The position numbers and the translations under genes were made by a program. Below, one piece after another: positions 63,481 to 64,000 of a DNA stretch of 64,000 nucleotides; positions within the stretch are counted from its first letter, which is position 1; each line of letters begins with the position of its first letter. The notes beneath the pieces were generated by a model. That model did not search any database. It saw only the letters and a list, made by a program, of their open reading frames with translations, and was not told where the DNA came from. The DNA comes from Rallus limicola (lineage: Eukaryota; Chordata; Aves; Gruiformes; Rallidae): assembly GCA_022605955.1 (NCBI GenBank), contig JAKCOZ010000002.1, positions 71,280,783-71,344,782 on the forward strand, read 5' to 3'.

Positions 63481-63516
63481 ATGATGTGAAGGATTTCTTC
63501 CTCATAGCTGCCCTGA
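63481..63516 (-). CDS. putative exon 1 seen of an unidentified split gene (36 nt)
   Basis: The block is bounded by a strong 3' splice site on the minus strand, a pyrimidine tract ending in TTTTTCATAG at 63517-63545, and by a donor reading ATCAT|GTAAGA. It is open with one leading base, giving QGSYEEEILHI and two trailing bases. A second frame is also open, so the phase comes from the chain rather than from this exon alone. The two trailing bases join the block at 63156-63196. The gene's true first exon and promoter would lie to the right of this window. The splice signals are visible; membership of one gene is inference. Confidence 0.35.
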
Positions 63517-63519
63517 CTA

Positions 63520-64000
63520 TGAAAAAGAGTACAGGAAAGAAAACATGTCAACAGGACACTTCTATCTATAGGAAGTTCTGTAATTAAAGACTTGAGGTGA
63601 AATACTAAAAACTCTTCAGCTGTTAATTTTTCTGTATTAAATTTCAGAGCTAGAAGTCCCTTGTCCAGATGGGGAAGATCAGTAGGTTCAACTGCAGCTT
63701 CGTGAGACCGAAGTTGGAAACTGATGTTCTGATCAGCTGCTGAGGGATGTGGATTTCTCCCATAGACCAGGTCTTGTTGGGTGAATTGGCTTCTTCCTTC
63801 CATGATCTGCAGTGGGAATAGCTTGTGACTTTCCAGGTGTGCATATGGTCCTGTATTGTCTTCAGCCCTTCAGACAGAGAATGCAGGTATTCCTCTGTAT
63901 GACTGTTTGTGTATGGTGGATGTGTACAGCACAAGTGTTTTGTTTTATTTTGGAAAAACAGCTTTTCTAAAATCTGTTCACACAACAAAGAAAAGAGTAT
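63520..64000. other. unique sequence at the right edge
   Basis: The overlapping minus frames 63477-63803 and 63650-63988 run to the window edge. No further acceptor/donor pair was found. Confidence 0.55.

Overview
This is an AT-rich vertebrate sequence. It is almost certainly from a bird, because it carries at least ten fragments of CR1 LINE retrotransposons. Each fragment keeps the diagnostic CR1 3' tail, which reads GGTTGGAAGGGACCTT next to ATTCTATGATTCT-type octamers. There is no long open frame, operon, CpG island, tRNA or rRNA, and the layout fits the introns of one large gene or a gene-poor region. I cannot assign the species.

The main result of reading both strands is a candidate split gene on the minus strand. 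Small exon-like blocks lie at about 63.5, 63.2, 60.6, 56.4, 55.3, 50.6, 47.3, 24.5 and 23.4 kb, with a possible last exon at 15.0 kb. Each has a 3' splice site and a GT donor, and their reading phases join without a break. The two best blocks, 24418-24481 and 23304-23405, encode one heptad-repeat coiled coil whose register runs across the splice junction. I do not recognise the protein. Single exons range from fairly likely (23304-23405) to speculative (the 27-41 nt ones). Chance pairs of splice signals also occur on the plus strand, so the whole model needs transcript support.

Repeats by region: CR1 fragments lie at 7.4-8.0 (-), 9.5-11.0 (-, the longest, with an internal deletion that removed the reverse transcriptase core), 14.4-14.8 (+), 18.9-19.0 (-), 20.4-20.6 (+), 22.5 (+), 27.7-28.1 (-), 33.4-33.8 (+), 39.2-39.4 (+) and 62.3-62.8 kb (-). 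A GC-richer block at 5.4-5.9 kb resembles a dispersed avian repeat, possibly LTR-derived. A near-perfect 53-bp inverted repeat with a 10-nt loop lies at 1469-1585 and belongs to none of these families.

The rest is unique, AT-rich sequence. A few stretches (15.6-16.0, 29.4-29.8, 40.2-40.5, 47.7-48.1, 58.4-58.6 and 61.7-62.0 kb) combine homeodomain or octamer-type motifs with retained CpGs and look like conserved noncoding elements. Most open frames of 60-190 codons in the window have no coding character or are remnants of CR1 ORF2.
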